Shown in pieces: positions 41,297 to 48,555 of a stretch of DNA of 48,555 bases (positions within the stretch are counted from its first letter, which is position 1; every line of letters starts with the position of its first letter). Under the pieces are notes generated by a model. That model did no database searches, was not told where the DNA came from, and saw only the letters and a list, made by a program, of their open reading frames with translations. Source of the DNA: Sphingobacterium sp. UBA5670 (GTDB lineage: Bacteria; Bacteroidota; Bacteroidia; Sphingobacteriales; Sphingobacteriaceae); assembly GCF_002420705.1 (NCBI RefSeq), contig NZ_DIIM01000016.1:1-48555 (forward strand), written 5' to 3'. The position numbers and the translations under genes are program-made.

Positions 41297-42421
41297 ATGA
41301 GAAGTGAAAATGTTTTGGGAAAATGGTATTCGTCAAAAACACGTCTTCTAATTCATCTCCTATTTTGGATAGGGGTGTTAGTCTTATATTTTTTTACTTA
41401 TGAAAGGCTGGTTGGTAAATATTACTGGATTTTCACTCTTAGTGATTTTATCGTTACAGCAAGTTTGTTTTATTTAGCTTCTTGGATAATGCCAAATTTA
41501 GTGGCAAAAGGTAAAATAGTACCAACATTATTATTTTCTCTATTTGCTTATTTTTGGTGGGTCAACGTCAACTATTTTGCCTGTAAAATGGCAATCAATT
41601 TTATTCCACCATCTGAGGAGAGAATATACAATTATTTTAATATTTTTCTTGGGGACGGTTATCTAGGTGTCTATAAACTAGAGAAGATTCCTGATTTTAT
41701 ACTTGATTTCTTGTTTTTAGTATCCCTCCCTTTGTCGATAAAATTAACAAAAGTAATATTTGATGACGCTTATAAGTTAACAGTTTCAGAGCGCGATAGG
41801 TTTAGTCTTGAGCGGGATAAGATGAGGCTAGAGCGAGATAATCTGAAATTGGAGCTAGAGATATTAAAATCTCAGGTGGCTCCACATTTTCTTTTTAATA
41901 CATTGAATAGTATCTATAGATTGGCTGAAAAGGATTCCCCGAAAACCGCGGAATCAATAATGCAGCTCTCTAACATGCTTGGATATACACTATATCAAAC
42001 TGATGACGATAAAATATATCTGTCAAAGGAAATTCAATTCCTGCGCGCGTACCTTAATCTGATTACAACTAAGTTTGAACAGTATGTAAAATTAGATTTT
42101 CAAATAGATGAAATTAATGATCCTTATTGGATTGTCCCGCTTATGCTTCTGCCATTTATTGAAAATGCTATTAAACATGGTCCCGAACGAAGTAGAATTA
42201 ATGCTTGGATTAAAATATCATTAGGTTTAAATGAGGGAATTTTAAATTTTTTAGTTGCAAATGGCGTAAATAGAGATAGTAAAGAGCCTCCAAAAGGGGG
42301 GATTGGCTTACAAAACGTCAAAAGAAGATTAGAATTGAATTATAGTAACAAATATTCTCTGGATATTAATGAAGAGCCTGATAGTTACACTGTTTTTTTG
42401 AAAATTGACATGAATAATTGA
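41297..42421 (+). CDS. LytS/YehU-type sensor histidine kinase (kinase 3)
   Basis: 374 residues with the same layout: membrane segments (about 15-150), coiled coil (about 160-192) with the repeated ERDxxxLERD pattern, His197 in SQVAPHFLFNTLNS, and ATPase boxes LLPFIENAIKHG and KGGIGLQNVKRRLEL. Its 3' end differs from kinases 1 and 2 (LNYSNKYSLDINEEPDSYTVFLKIDMNN). It is separated from kinase 2 by 191 nt. The response-regulator ATG follows the stop by five bases, so this is the kinase most directly coupled to the regulator. Confidence 0.93.
   Translation: MRSENVLGKWYSSKTRLLIHLLFWIGVLVLYFFTYERLVGKYYWIFTLSDFIVTASLFYLASWIMPNLVAKGKIVPTLLFSLFAYFWWVNVNYFACKMAINFIPPSEERIYNYFNIFLGDGYLGVYKLEKIPDFILDFLFLVSLPLSIKLTKVIFDDAYKLTVSERDRFSLERDKMRLERDNLKLELEILKSQVAPHFLFNTLNSIYRLAEKDSPKTAESIMQLSNMLGYTLYQTDDDKIYLSKEIQFLRAYLNLITTKFEQYVKLDFQIDEINDPYWIVPLMLLPFIENAIKHGPERSRINAWIKISLGLNEGILNFLVANGVNRDSKEPPKGGIGLQNVKRRLELNYSNKYSLDINEEPDSYTVFLKIDMNN
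41831..42234 (+). repeat. Copy 2 of the 404-bp tract shared by kinases 2 and 3
   Basis: Partner of 40521-40924, offset 1310 bp. Confidence 0.9.
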
Positions 42422-42426
42422 GAGAA

Positions 42427-43125
42427 ATGATTAAATGTATTGTAATTGATGACGAGGAATTGGCGCAAGATATACTTGTGTCGCATTTAAGGAAAATTCC
42501 TAATGTCGAAGTTTTAGGGGGCTATAGCAATGCGCTAGACGCTATGGCGATTGTAAAGTCTAATACAGTCGATCTTGTTTTTTGTGATATACGGATGCCA
42601 GATCTAGATGGAGTAACGTTTCTAAAAAGCTTGAAAAATCCACCGTTATTTGTATTTGTGACTGGGGATCCAAATTATGCTATTGAAGGGTATCAATTAA
42701 ATGTACTAGATTATGTTTTAAAGCCCTTTGGAGTAGAAAGACTTATTCAAACTATTGAAAAGGCTGAGGCATTTCTAGAATCCGAAAGAAATAATAACTC
42801 TGGATTGAATTTTCTGATAATCAAGGATAGATCAAATATTATTATTACACCATACAATGAAGTATTTTATATCAAAGGCGATAAAGATTATGTGCTGATT
42901 GAAACCTTAGAAAAAAAATATAATGTTTGGAAGAAGCTGATTGATATGGAAGAAGCCTTGATCGGTGCTAAACAGTTTATTCGCGTTCACAAATCCTATA
43001 TTGTTAACTTGGATTTTGCCAAAAGAGTGGAGGGAAATATTATAAAAATGAGGGGAAGTCTTGACGATATTCCAATAGGAGGTCAATATAAAATTGAACT
43101 TTACAAACGTTTAGGAATAAGCTGA
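42427..43125 (+). CDS. LytTR family response regulator
   Basis: 232 residues from the ATG at 42427; the frame also opens three codons earlier at a TTG. The receiver domain has DDEE at 8-11, the phosphoacceptor Asp54 in FCDIRMPDLDG, Thr/Lys-type residues FVTGDPNYA and the Lys of DYVLKPF. The LytTR DNA-binding domain (about 130-232) includes IIITPYNEVFYIKGDKDYVLIET and FIRVHKSYIVNLDF. It is the only regulator gene near the three kinases, so all three presumably feed into it. Target promoters are unknown. Confidence 0.94.
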   Translation: MIKCIVIDDEELAQDILVSHLRKIPNVEVLGGYSNALDAMAIVKSNTVDLVFCDIRMPDLDGVTFLKSLKNPPLFVFVTGDPNYAIEGYQLNVLDYVLKPFGVERLIQTIEKAEAFLESERNNNSGLNFLIIKDRSNIIITPYNEVFYIKGDKDYVLIETLEKKYNVWKKLIDMEEALIGAKQFIRVHKSYIVNLDFAKRVEGNIIKMRGSLDDIPIGGQYKIELYKRLGIS

Positions 43126-43188
43126 AATTAGATCCTGTTTAAAAGCATCTGGTTTAAAAAGGTTATGACTTCTGCGGGTTTTCATCAG

Positions 43189-43235
43189 TTTATGTAATAA
43201 AGCGAATAGGGACACTTTATTACATAAATTGTTTT
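43189..43235. terminator. Bidirectional terminator between regulator and methyltransferase genes
   Basis: TTTATGTAATAAAG (43189-43202) and CTTTATTACATAAA (43215-43228) are perfect 14-bp inverted repeats, followed by TTGTTTTT. Confidence 0.8.
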
Positions 43236-43240
43236 TAATT

Positions 43241-44158
43241 TCAGAGGTATGGATTTTTAGGTATTTCGACTAGCTTATATCCCTCTTTCTTTAGCGATTC
43301 CTGTAATTCTATGTCTGGAAGGGTTTTAAATATGATAATGCTTAAAGACTGACTTGGTACTATGCCCAAATTTGATAAGAAATCCCTGAGACCTTTTTTG
43401 AGGAGAATTTTTCTAAACTTCTTCTCAGACTTTAACGCGGGTATTTTTTCACTTCCAGGGAACCAGAAATTTGGATTGAAACTTTTGATCGCTACCATGG
43501 GTAAATTAATACCGGCTGCAAATTTTTCCATTTCTCTTTCGGAGACCTTATAGACGAAATTGCCCACAGCTTCGTAAGAAAAACGGTTCTTCCATATTTT
43601 ATTTACTAAACTATATTTTATCTTCTCTAAAACATTGCTCATAAATAACAGAAAGGGCATTCTCATGATTGGATCTTGTGGCTCAATAATAACAATTCCT
43701 TTTTTTGCTACGCGGATCATTTCATAAAGAGCGGCATAGGGCCGTGGAAAATGATGATAGGTCTCTTTACACAAAATATAGTCTATGCTACTATTTTCGA
43801 ACGAGAGATTTTCTGCATTTTCGGCCGAGTAGTGTTCAATAATGCCAACTTCTTTAGATACGGAAAGAAATTCATCACTTATATCGGAAGCAATTACATG
43901 CTGAACGCCACTTTCGATTAAATAATTTGCATCATGCCCGTAAGCGTCACCTACGGTCAGCCAAGATGCATTCTTATATTTTGTAATGGGTTTGACACAT
44001 TCAAAAAACTGATTCTGTAACCAATGGTTTATTGTACCTTTATATGTTTTTATTCCATTTAGCAAGGCTATCTTCTGTTTTTTTTCGGGGAAGAGATTCG
44101 TATACCAATTGGAATGTCTATTGTAACTGTCTTCTTGAAATGGTTTTATACTTTCCAT
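43241..44158 (-). CDS. Class I SAM-dependent methyltransferase
   Basis: 305 residues. The Rossmann motif I is WLTVGDAYGHDANYLIESG (about 66-84, GDxYGxD variant), followed by an acidic motif II IASDISDEFL (about 89-98), motif post-II SAENAENLSFENSSIDYILCKETYHHF (about 110-136) and motif III RVAKKGIVIIEP (about 148-159). The C-terminal ~145 residues are Lys/Phe-rich and may bind the substrate. The methylated molecule is unknown. Both neighbours are separated by terminators, so it is monocistronic. Confidence 0.85.
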   Translation of the reverse strand: MESIKPFQEDSYNRHSNWYTNLFPEKKQKIALLNGIKTYKGTINHWLQNQFFECVKPITKYKNASWLTVGDAYGHDANYLIESGVQHVIASDISDEFLSVSKEVGIIEHYSAENAENLSFENSSIDYILCKETYHHFPRPYAALYEMIRVAKKGIVIIEPQDPIMRMPFLLFMSNVLEKIKYSLVNKIWKNRFSYEAVGNFVYKVSEREMEKFAAGINLPMVAIKSFNPNFWFPGSEKIPALKSEKKFRKILLKKGLRDFLSNLGIVPSQSLSIIIFKTLPDIELQESLKKEGYKLVEIPKNPYL

Positions 44159-44353
44159 ATATTTGATTGCTTTGAATCGTATAAAATACCATCGAACTCT
44201 CGATTAATCAAAAAATCTCGACCAACGTCATTTTGACCTATACCAACTCTCTTTTTACTTAGATGCCATGGCTGTAGTATGGTCTTTCATGATGAAGATG
44301 CTTGGAAGCAGTTTAGCAATAGAGAATATGTTTTGGTGTGAGCTTGTAAAGAA

Positions 44354-44384
44354 AAACGCCAGAAATGGTTAATTCCTGGCGTTT
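44354..44384. terminator. Terminator of the FabH-type gene
   Basis: AAACGCCAG (44354-44362) pairs with CTGGCGTTT (44376-44384), about 40 nt beyond the FabH stop on the minus strand. Confidence 0.8.
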
Positions 44385-44425
44385 AATCATAGTGTGAATT
44401 TTATGACGACTGAAGTTTTGATTGC

Positions 44426-45424
44426 TTAAATCATCCATTTAAATAGGCTGGCTCCCCAAGAGAAACCAGCACCAAAGGCGGTTAACATGACTAAATCACC
44501 TGTATTTAATTTTTTAATATTCTGCCAGATACACAATGGGATCGTGGCGGCAATAGTGTTTCCTAAATATTCAATATTACTCAAGGCTCTGTCTTCTGCT
44601 ATATTCAGGCTGCGCCCAACAGCATCAATAATGCGCTGATTGGCCTGATGGGGAATTAACCAGTTGATATCTTCAATCTGAAGGCTGTTACGTTGTAAAA
44701 CGGTGTTACAGGCATCGCTCATGGACTGTACTGCATGTCTGAATACGGTCTTACCGTCTTGTTTCAGAAATCTGTTGTCATTAACAGGAAGATTGCTATC
44801 GATAGGATACAAAGAACCTCCAGCCTCTATTTTTAAAAATTCTCTTCCTGAACCGTTGCTACAAAGATAAGCGTCCATGATTCCGCCCTCTAAGGAAGGT
44901 TCTAGCCATATAACGCCAGCACCATCACCAAAAAGGATGTTGGTTGAACGGTCTTTTAGATCTACATAAGTGCTGATATTGTCTGCACCAACGACGAGCA
45001 CGTTTTTATAACGTCCTGTCTCCACAAGCGCAGAAGCCATGTCCAGGGCGTATAAGAATCCAGAGCATGCAGCATTGACGTCAAAAGCCCAAACATTCGT
45101 AAGACCTAATTTTTCTAAAATGATATTTGCTGTCGCCGGCATAGGCATATCTGGCGTCGAAGTAGCCACAATTAGGGCATCTACATCATTCAGATTTTTA
45201 TGATATTGTTTCGCCAAATCGTGTATAGCTTTCACAGCCATGTCTGACGTGGCAAGATTCTCTTCTAAAATTCTCCGCTCCTTAATACCTGTACGTTTGA
45301 TAATCCACTCATCGGATGTATCGCAAAACTGTTCTAAATCTGTATTCGATCTTTTGTTTGGTGGAATGTATCCGCCAACACCAGTTATTGCTGCATATGG
45401 CCTGCTGGGTATTCTCTCCGTCAT
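44426..45424 (-). CDS. fabH: 3-oxoacyl-[acyl-carrier-protein] synthase III
   Basis: 332 residues, normal for FabH. It condenses acetyl-CoA (or another short acyl-CoA) with malonyl-ACP to start fatty acid synthesis. The catalytic triad is intact: Cys120 in NAACSGFLYAL, His259 in WLIPHQANQRI and Asn289 in YLGNTIAAT. The FGDGAGVIWL and GAGFSWGASLFKW elements match thiolase-fold family positions. No fab or pls genes are adjacent, so it may be a paralogue for branched, polyene or signalling lipids rather than the housekeeping copy; this is inference. It is monocistronic. Confidence 0.92.
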   Translation of the reverse strand: MTERIPSRPYAAITGVGGYIPPNKRSNTDLEQFCDTSDEWIIKRTGIKERRILEENLATSDMAVKAIHDLAKQYHKNLNDVDALIVATSTPDMPMPATANIILEKLGLTNVWAFDVNAACSGFLYALDMASALVETGRYKNVLVVGADNISTYVDLKDRSTNILFGDGAGVIWLEPSLEGGIMDAYLCSNGSGREFLKIEAGGSLYPIDSNLPVNDNRFLKQDGKTVFRHAVQSMSDACNTVLQRNSLQIEDINWLIPHQANQRIIDAVGRSLNIAEDRALSNIEYLGNTIAATIPLCIWQNIKKLNTGDLVMLTAFGAGFSWGASLFKWMI

Positions 45425-45729
45425 AAATTAATGTACTCTATTCTCTCTCTTATTATATAGCTATCCCACTAGAAATAGCCCGTGCGTTTTCGCGCCGTAA
45501 AACTACGGTTAATTTATGCGATTAATAAGTGAAAAAGTTGATTTTTGACAAAATAATTACGTTTTGACAACACTTTTAACTGTTTTTTACGTATTTGCTA
45601 TACTAATCTTTTAATCGGTCTTGATGGAACGGAATTAAATATTGAATGAGCTTGTTTTTTCGAAATTTTAATCTAATCAGGTGCGTCCAAATTGAAAAAT
45701 AGTCTAGCAATTTTTGCCTATCGTCCTGG
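45425..45729. other. Gap between fabH and MocR genes
   Basis: 305 bp of AT-rich sequence. The fabH-side leader is A/T-rich with no perfect TAnnTTTG. No gene is seen. Confidence 0.4.
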
Positions 45730-47163
45730 TCAGGAAGAGCGTCGAGCCTGTTCTAAAAGTGATGCCAAAATAACGATCCCTTCTTCAATCAGTTCCTCCG
45801 ATAAGGATCCATATCCCAGTCGAATTCCACCAAAAACATTTCCTCGGCTGTAGTTTTCGGGATGCGGTATATGGACCGATTTTTCGGTTAGTTTTTTAAA
45901 GAGGAATGCCCAGTCGATTTGATGTTTAAAAGATAGCCAGACAGCTAGCCCACCCTGCGGACAGGTATAATCAACATGATCCTTAAGGTGCATATCCAAT
46001 TGACTGATCATAAAATCGCGCTTCTTTTTGTAAAGCTGTGTAGCTTTTCGGATATGCCTGCGGATTGTTCCATCCTGAATCAGTTCCAGTACAGCTTGCT
46101 CCATAATATTGTCGCCCTGGATATCGATGATGTAGCGGAGATCGACAACCTGTTGCAGCAGCTGCTCGTTCCGTGTCGCAAGATAACCGATACGGAGGGC
46201 GGGAGCGACAACTTTGCTCAGTGTCCCGATGTAAACGGTATTGATCAGCTCCTGCTGGGAAGCAAGCGGATAATAAGGCGTTTGTTCGAAATGAAATTCG
46301 TAATCGTAATCATCCTCAATGATAGTGAAGTTATATTGGTTGGATAACGCTATTAATTGTGATCTTCGTTCTTTGCTTAATGTTACAGTGGTTGGATACT
46401 GTCGATGCGGGGTCAGGTAAAGCGCCTTAATAGGATTCTTTTTCACTAAATGAGGCAGCAGTTCTTCAACGATAAGACCATCGGCATCGACGGGGATTGG
46501 AATCAATCTTGCGCCGGCTTTTTCAAAGATCTTCCAGGCCGAATGGTATCCTGGGGACTCCACAAAGATATAATCATCGTGCTGTAACAGGCACTGGGCG
46601 ACCAGATACATGGCCATTTGGCTCCCTCGACTGACACAGAGATTATCTTTATTAATATGCATTTTACGTTCGATGTTAAGCATATTGGCGATTTCTTCCC
46701 GAAAATCAAGATGTCCCCGCGGATCGGCATAACCCATCATTTTCCAGCGCGCACTGCGTTTAAAAATCTGACGATAGGCCCGGCCAAGCTGTTCTACCGG
46801 TGCGATCTTGCTGTCTGGATTTCCGTCATCGAAGATAATACCTATAGGAGGCTGATGATCCGACAATTCGTTTCTCTGTGCGATATAGAGGTTGGAGCCA
46901 TAGGGTAATTGTTGTGCTACGAATATACCTCTGCGGGCTTGACTAACCAGCCAGCCTTCGCTGAGCAACAATTGAATGGCATCAACTACCGTATTCCGGT
47001 TTAAGTTTAACTGGGCGGCCAGTGATCTGCTGCTGGGCAACACTGTTCCCTTTGGCAGCCTGCCAGATTGTATATCAGCAGCAATACCATCCGCTATTTG
47101 GATGTAAATCGCTTTTGAGGAGGATCTGTCAATATCCAGTGTTAAATTCCAAGGTCTAAGCAT
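45730..47163 (-). CDS. MocR/PdxR-type regulator (GntR domain plus aminotransferase domain)
   Basis: 477 residues. The N-terminal GntR winged helix is at about 15-80 (KAIYIQIADGIAADIQSGRLPKGTVLPSSRSLAAQLNLNRNTVVDAIQLL). It is followed by a fold-I aminotransferase-like domain (about 110-477) with GYADPRGHLDFREEI (144-158), TPHRQYPTTV (251-260) and the PLP Lys317 in YIGTLSKVVAPALRIGY. MocR regulators sense PLP or an amino compound and usually control an adjacent gene. The divergent ArgD-type aminotransferase gene is the obvious candidate. Two AATTGTTC direct repeats, 16 bp apart, lie just upstream of its start and fit the direct-repeat operators of this family. Confidence 0.93.
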   Translation of the reverse strand: MLRPWNLTLDIDRSSSKAIYIQIADGIAADIQSGRLPKGTVLPSSRSLAAQLNLNRNTVVDAIQLLLSEGWLVSQARRGIFVAQQLPYGSNLYIAQRNELSDHQPPIGIIFDDGNPDSKIAPVEQLGRAYRQIFKRSARWKMMGYADPRGHLDFREEIANMLNIERKMHINKDNLCVSRGSQMAMYLVAQCLLQHDDYIFVESPGYHSAWKIFEKAGARLIPIPVDADGLIVEELLPHLVKKNPIKALYLTPHRQYPTTVTLSKERRSQLIALSNQYNFTIIEDDYDYEFHFEQTPYYPLASQQELINTVYIGTLSKVVAPALRIGYLATRNEQLLQQVVDLRYIIDIQGDNIMEQAVLELIQDGTIRRHIRKATQLYKKKRDFMISQLDMHLKDHVDYTCPQGGLAVWLSFKHQIDWAFLFKKLTEKSVHIPHPENYSRGNVFGGIRLGYGSLSEELIEEGIVILASLLEQARRSS

Positions 47164-47181
47164 GAGGCTATGGTATCAGGT

Positions 47182-47205
47182 AATTGTTCAAAGATACAAT
47201 TGTTC
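47182..47205. promoter_or_regulatory. Putative MocR operator (two direct repeats)
   Basis: AATTGTTC at 47182-47189 and again at 47198-47205, period 16 bp, located between the divergent MocR and aminotransferase starts. MocR-type regulators such as PdxR and GabR bind direct repeats. Confidence 0.6.
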
Positions 47206-47382
47206 TTCATGATTAAAATATATTGGATAGCTGCTGTTTGATCGCTGATCTGCTATTTTATTCAAGATGAGCTATTTTGTTTGTTGTCTATATGGTCTGG
47301 ACCAGTAATAAATAACCGTCTTGGACTAGGAATTAGAGGTAATTTAAATAGATTTTTGAATTTTACTAATGCTAAGCGATCC

Positions 47383-48540
47383 ATGAAACCATTTCCCGTT
47401 TTTGAGAAAGTTGATATTGCCATTGAGCATGCTCTTGGCTGTTTTGTTTACGATGACCAGCAGCAGGCATATCTGGATATGTACGGCGGTCATGCCGTTA
47501 TTTCTGTCGGGCATAGCCATCCTCATGTTGTTAAACAGGTTTTACAGCAGATGAATAAAATTGGATTTTATTCGAATGCTGTAAAAAACGATTTGCAGGA
47601 TCGTTTGGCCCGTCGCTTGGGCATTGCCTGTGGTTATCCAGATTACGCTGTTTTTTTTAGCAATTCAGGCGCCGAGGCAAATGAAAATGCACTGAAGCTT
47701 GCTTCTTTCCATACCGGAAGGAAGAAGGTATTGGCAATGTCCAATGCGTTTCACGGAAGAACTTCAGCAGCGGTTTCGGCGACGGACATCCGGTCAATTC
47801 GGGCACCATTAAATGACAGTGAACAATTTGTCTTTACACCTTTCAACGAGATTTCCAGTTTGAAAGGACAATTGGAAACTGAAGAATACTGTGCTGTCAT
47901 TATTGAACCTATTCAAGGTGTCGGGGGAATTCATCAGGCAAGTCATAGTTTCTTGCAGGAAGTAAGAGCAATCTGCACGAAAACTGGCACCATGCTTATT
48001 TTGGATGAAATTCAATGTGGATATGGACGTACGGGACTTTTCTTTGCGCATCAGCATGCAGGAATAGAAGCTGATTTAATTACCGTTGCTAAAGGAATTG
48101 CTAATGGGCTGCCTATGGGAGCGACAATTATTTCGCCTAAAATTAAACCGGTCATCGGGCAACTGGGGACGACCTTCGGCGGAAGCCATGCAATCTGCGC
48201 GGCAGCGTTGGCAGTACTCGATGTGATCCATAATGAACAGCTGATCGAAAATGCGGCAGCTGTAGGGGGATTTTTGTTGGCTGAATTGAGAAAAATGGAC
48301 GGTGTAGGCGAGGTGAGAGGTCAGGGTTTGATGATTGGTGTCGAGTTTGAGAACGATATCCAGCAACTTAGAGAAAACCTCCTTTTTTCTGAAAAGATTT
48401 TTACAGGATATGCAGGACACTACACCCTCCGTTTATTACCACCACTGTGTTTCAGCAGAGAACATGCTGTGCTATTTTTGGAGAGTCTACGGAAGCTCAT
48501 ACAACAAGAGAAATCATCCTTCACTGTTTCGGTACATTGA
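47383..48540 (+). CDS. Acetylornithine/succinylornithine-type class III aminotransferase
   Basis: 385 residues from the ATG at 47383. The frame opens further upstream at a TTG (47281), but the family N-terminus FPVFEKVDIAIEHALGCFVYDDQQQAYLDMYGG starts near this ATG. Class III features are LDMYGGHAVISVGHSHPHVV, FFSNSGAEANENALKLA, LILDEIQCGYGRTGLFF with the catalytic-region Asp and Gln, and the PLP Lys237 in VAKGIANGLPMG. It resembles Bacteroidota ArgD, which transfers an amino group to N-acetylglutamate semialdehyde in arginine synthesis. But no arg genes are visible and its divergent MocR partner suggests inducible control, so a catabolic aminotransferase is also possible. The gene ends at 48540. 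Confidence 0.85.
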   Translation: MKPFPVFEKVDIAIEHALGCFVYDDQQQAYLDMYGGHAVISVGHSHPHVVKQVLQQMNKIGFYSNAVKNDLQDRLARRLGIACGYPDYAVFFSNSGAEANENALKLASFHTGRKKVLAMSNAFHGRTSAAVSATDIRSIRAPLNDSEQFVFTPFNEISSLKGQLETEEYCAVIIEPIQGVGGIHQASHSFLQEVRAICTKTGTMLILDEIQCGYGRTGLFFAHQHAGIEADLITVAKGIANGLPMGATIISPKIKPVIGQLGTTFGGSHAICAAALAVLDVIHNEQLIENAAAVGGFLLAELRKMDGVGEVRGQGLMIGVEFENDIQQLRENLLFSEKIFTGYAGHYTLRLLPPLCFSREHAVLFLESLRKLIQQEKSSFTVSVH

Positions 48541-48555
48541 TTGATTGATTGATTG
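48536..48555 (+). repeat. ATTG tetranucleotide run at the window end
   Basis: Five copies of ATTG, the first overlapping the stop codon of the aminotransferase gene; the run may continue beyond the window. Confidence 0.85.

Overview
The window looks like a chromosomal segment of a Bacteroidota bacterium, most likely family Sphingobacteriaceae and probably Sphingobacterium or a close relative. The signs are AT-rich intergenic DNA, Bacteroidota-type promoter elements (TAnnTTTG, clearest before rpsT and the DUF1599 gene), A-rich purine ribosome binding sites, and lineage-typical families (BT_3928 family, DUF1599, DUF4886, GH29/GH141-type glycosidases, DUF3347, LytS/LytTR pairs). This assignment is inferred from protein families; no rRNA or tRNA gene was seen. 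Genes occur on both strands and are often separated by bidirectional hairpin terminators.

Layout. 1-681: decayed or unrecognised sequence with an open partial frame on the minus strand. 682-4021: DUF4886 and DinB proteins, sucD, a SpoU-type RNA methyltransferase and rpsT. 4253-7906: an AraC regulator with a DUF1080 secreted protein, then an acetyl-CoA hydrolase/CoA transferase. 8320-13255: a second DinB protein and a carbohydrate region (GH29 fucosidase, EthD-like protein, GH141-like beta-helix protein with a PDZ tail). 13829-17716: DoxX protein, a secreted hypothetical protein, and a BlaI/BlaR1-type repressor-metallopeptidase pair. 18146-20242: phosphoglycerate mutase, a small outer-membrane barrel and two small unknown proteins. 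20980-24177: an operon on the minus strand (DUF1599, BT_3928 family, aroK, glycerophosphodiesterase). 24481-27448: a HipA-like kinase overlapping a DUF3037 gene, followed by the cysteine biosynthesis pair epsC-cysM. 27524-30738: small soluble enzymes and a YeiH-type membrane protein. 30909-35840: an esterase, then a copper-handling cluster (Cys-rich secreted protein, DUF3347 protein with a degenerate HMA-like domain, multicopper oxidase with a barrel-like C-terminal extension).

36319-43125 is the most unusual region. Two lipoproteins of unknown function are followed by three tandem LytS-type sensor histidine kinases and one LytTR response regulator. The middle kinase gene is a mosaic. One 404-bp tract is about 98% identical to the third kinase gene, and it abuts a 239-bp tract about 97% identical to the first kinase gene, running past its stop codon. 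The N-terminal membrane halves are much more divergent. A 186-bp non-coding element with perfect 15-bp terminal inverted repeats beginning GTAA and an exact 8-bp target duplication (an IS66-type MITE) lies between kinase genes 1 and 2.

43241-48540: a SAM methyltransferase, a FabH-type ketoacyl synthase, and a MocR/PdxR-type regulator divergent from an ArgD-type aminotransferase. Two direct repeats in the divergent intergenic region are a plausible MocR operator. All functional names are by family recognition from translated sequence; no database search was run.
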